A stretch of 17,739 nt of DNA from NCBI GenBank assembly GCA_022567775.1, contig JADFGH010000003.1, positions 1-17,739 on the forward strand, given 5' to 3'. Position 1 is the first letter of the stretch, and each line of letters opens with the position of its first letter. The notes below the pieces were generated by a model. That model made no database searches and had not been told where the DNA came from. It saw only the letters and a program-made list of their open reading frames with translations. The position numbers and the translations under genes are program-made. Source of the DNA: Pseudomonadota bacterium. Lineage in GTDB: Bacteria; Pseudomonadota; Gammaproteobacteria; Steroidobacterales; Woeseiaceae. Below are positions 16,109 through 17,739 of this stretch, in pieces.

Positions 16109-17284
16109 ATGGGTCCACTGAGCGGTTTCAGGATGATCGAAATCGCCGGAATTGGCCCCGGGCAGTTCTGTGGCATGCTGCTGGCGGATATGGGCGCACA
16201 ACTCATTCGCATCGACCGCAAGGCCGATGCTGATCCTGGCATCGGCATGCCCTCAAAATACAACCTGATGAACCGCAGCCGGCCTGCGATCGGCGTCGAC
16301 CTCAAGAGTCAGCCGGGTGTCGATCTCGTACTAAGACTCTGTGAGAGCGCAGACGCGTTATTCGAGGGATTTCGGCCCGGCGTCATGGAGCGTCTCGGCC
16401 TGGGACCCGGGGACTGTATGGCCAGGAACGCGAGTCTGGTCTATGGCCGCATGACCGGTTGGGGACAGACCGGGCCGCTGGCAGACGCTGTCGGTCATGA
16501 CGGCAATTACGCCTCGCTTGCCGGTGTCATTGCGGCGATCGGCGAGAGAGACGGTCCGCCATCGATCCCGTTGAACCTGACCGCCGATTTTGGCGGTGGG
16601 GGTGCATACCTGGCCATGGGAATTCTTGCGGCACTTCTCGAAACAAGTCGCTCCGGCAAAGGCCAGATCGTGGACGCCGCAATGGTTGACGGCGCCGCCT
16701 CGTTGATGACGTTGTTTTATGGATTGCATGCCGGCGGTTTTTGGCTGGATCAAAGAGGCAGCAATATCCTCGACGGCGCTGCGCCATTCTACCGGGCTTA
16801 TCGAACCAGCGACCAACAGTACGTTATCGTCTGTGCCATTGAACAGCGATTCTTTAGGGCGCTGATCGAGTTGCTGGGCGTCGATGATATCGGTCTGGCC
16901 GAGCAGCATGACAAGAGCAAATGGCCGCAACAGATCGAACGGTTTGAAGCTGTCTTTGCGAGTAAGACGCGCGACGAATGGTGCGAATTGCTCGAAGGAA
17001 CGGATGCCTGTTTTGCGCCAATCCTTTCATTGACGGAAGCGCCGAGACACCCGCACAATGAAGCGCGCAAAACTTTCGTCACGGTAGACGGAATTCAGCA
17101 GCCGGCGCCGGCGCCGAGGTTCTCCAGGACGAAATCCGAGATTCAGAACGCGCCGGGCGAGGCTGGCGAAAACGATCGAAAAGCATTGCTTGATTGGGGC
17201 CTTTCCGAGTCTGAAGTCAACAATATTTTGCGTTCAGTGAACGCAGGCCCCCAAGATATCCAAGGGGTGAAAGTCCGCACTTGA
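16109..17284 (+). CDS. Alpha-methylacyl-CoA racemase (CaiB/BaiF family III)
   Basis: This 391-residue family III CoA-transferase-fold enzyme has the residues of alpha-methylacyl-CoA racemase rather than of true CoA transferases. They are His130 (GHDGNYASLAG), Asp160 (LNLTADFGGGGAYLAMG) and Glu245 (VCAIEQRFF), equivalent to His126, Asp156 and Glu241 of the Mycobacterium tuberculosis enzyme. RGSNILDGAAPFYRAYRT is also typical of racemases. It would interconvert (2R)- and (2S)-2-methylacyl-CoA so that branched chains from isoprenoids, sterol side chains or methyl-branched fatty acids can enter beta-oxidation. I chose the ATG at 16109, with CAGGTG upstream; an in-frame ATG at 16070 would overlap the SDR. 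It is the last gene of the icmF operon. Its stop lies in the palindrome TGATCA, which also holds a minus-strand stop. Confidence 0.93.
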   Translation: MGPLSGFRMIEIAGIGPGQFCGMLLADMGAQLIRIDRKADADPGIGMPSKYNLMNRSRPAIGVDLKSQPGVDLVLRLCESADALFEGFRPGVMERLGLGPGDCMARNASLVYGRMTGWGQTGPLADAVGHDGNYASLAGVIAAIGERDGPPSIPLNLTADFGGGGAYLAMGILAALLETSRSGKGQIVDAAMVDGAASLMTLFYGLHAGGFWLDQRGSNILDGAAPFYRAYRTSDQQYVIVCAIEQRFFRALIELLGVDDIGLAEQHDKSKWPQQIERFEAVFASKTRDEWCELLEGTDACFAPILSLTEAPRHPHNEARKTFVTVDGIQQPAPAPRFSRTKSEIQNAPGEAGENDRKALLDWGLSESEVNNILRSVNAGPQDIQGVKVRT

Positions 17285-17572
17285 TCAGGCAGACACAGTC
17301 AGATCTAATTCGAAACCAGTGATCGCTTCACAGTCCAACAGCAGCCTGTCATGTTGCCTGCGATGATTCCGCTCATCGGCTGCATCCCAGGCTGGAAGGC
17401 TCTGTCGAGGGGAGTAAGGGTTGCCGTTAATTCGATCTACCTCGGTGTATGCCTTGCACTCGCCGTCCTCGTATTTACGATCAAGTGAGGCGGCCTCTCA
17501 CTTGTGAGGGGCACTTCGCAAAGATCTTGTCCAAACGACCAGAACCTCTTCTCGCGTATCGAAGTTTAATGC
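17285..17572. other. 288-bp junction without a confirmed gene
   Basis: This more AT-rich stretch separates the racemase from the DUF4325 gene. A minus-strand frame is open over 17285-17497 (71 codons, ending TGA at 17287-17285) and has coding-like composition (KYEDGECKAYTEVDRINGN, LLLDCEAITGFELDLTVSA). It has no ATG, GTG or TTG start in a usable place and is closed upstream by TGA at 17500-17498. It may be a decayed 3' end. A 10-bp direct repeat, AGTCAGATCT, occurs at 17297 and 17575. I recognise no family, RNA or terminator. Confidence 0.4.
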
Positions 17573-17739
17573 TTAGTCAGATCTGCCGCTTACATGTCGT
17601 AACATCGCATCGACTGCTTTTGATGAATTTGTTGTTCGAATAATAATGTTCGGGTGCGCTGTTGTAAAAACACGAAATATTTCGTCTGCAAATCCTTGCC
17701 CCACATGCGATACATCACGCATGTCGAGTTCGATTTCAG
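17573..17739 (-). CDS. C-terminal end of a DUF4325 (STAS-like) protein, 5' part outside window
   Basis: Reading leftward from the right edge, the last 54 codons of a minus-strand gene end with TAA at 17575-17573. The residues include IELDMRDVSHVGQGFADEIF, then RVFTTAHPNIIIRTTN and a closing helix KAVDAMLRHV. The GQGFADEIFRVF...HP...I...N pattern is that of the STAS-like DUF4325 domain, usually found at the C-terminus of longer proteins, sometimes with a regulatory or ATP-binding N-terminal part. Its biochemical role is not established. The start, the other domains and any partner lie beyond the window. Base composition is more AT-rich than the catabolic genes, so it may belong to a separate, possibly transferred segment. 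Confidence 0.7.
   Translation of the reverse strand, partial: EIELDMRDVSHVGQGFADEIFRVFTTAHPNIIIRTTNSSKAVDAMLRHVSGRSD

Overview
The window looks like chromosomal DNA from a free-living gammaproteobacterium of moderately high GC. Evidence is the gene content (acyl-CoA catabolism under LuxR- and TetR-type control) and several intergenic REP-like palindromes of the TGTAGGAGC...GGCGA kind, common in Gammaproteobacteria. No rRNA, tRNA, CRISPR array or insertion sequence was seen, and the genus cannot be named from the sequence alone.

Layout. 1-608 (minus): 5' part of an SDR oxidoreductase, divergent from a LuxR-type regulator (851-1645). 1767-4566: two-gene leucine-degradation unit, isovaleryl-CoA dehydrogenase (liuA) and the carboxyltransferase subunit of methylcrotonyl-CoA carboxylase (liuB), closed by a perfect 22-bp-arm REP doublet. 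4674-6568: an HSDL2/AtuB-like SDR translationally coupled (ATGA) to an ACAD10/LvaA-like kinase of the aminoglycoside-phosphotransferase fold. 6591-7877 (minus): a GNAT acetyltransferase and a secreted YceI-family protein. 7987-9616: a crotonase and a secreted Sel1-repeat protein. 9683-10279 (minus): a TetR repressor, divergent from 10460-17284, a probable operon of fused isobutyryl-CoA mutase (icmF), a membrane-anchored peroxiredoxin-like protein, a PaaI-type thioesterase, an SDR and an alpha-methylacyl-CoA racemase. 17285-17739: more AT-rich DNA ending in the 3' end of a minus-strand DUF4325 (STAS-like) gene.

Taken together the region reads as a catabolic cluster for methyl-branched acyl-CoAs. 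The racemase would adjust 2-methyl stereochemistry, the B12 mutase would interconvert branched and straight acyl-CoAs, liuA/liuB would handle isovaleryl-CoA, and crotonase, SDRs and thioesterase would supply beta-oxidation steps. The SDR/kinase pair resembles half of a 4-hydroxyacyl-CoA (levulinate-type) route. These pathway links are inference from neighbourhood; the enzyme families are clear from motifs.

Notable non-coding structure: a perfect dyad between tetR and icmF, an imperfect dyad before liuA, and a family of REP-like elements, one lying inside the signal-peptide codons of the YceI gene and two carrying duplicated 14-bp 5' halves.
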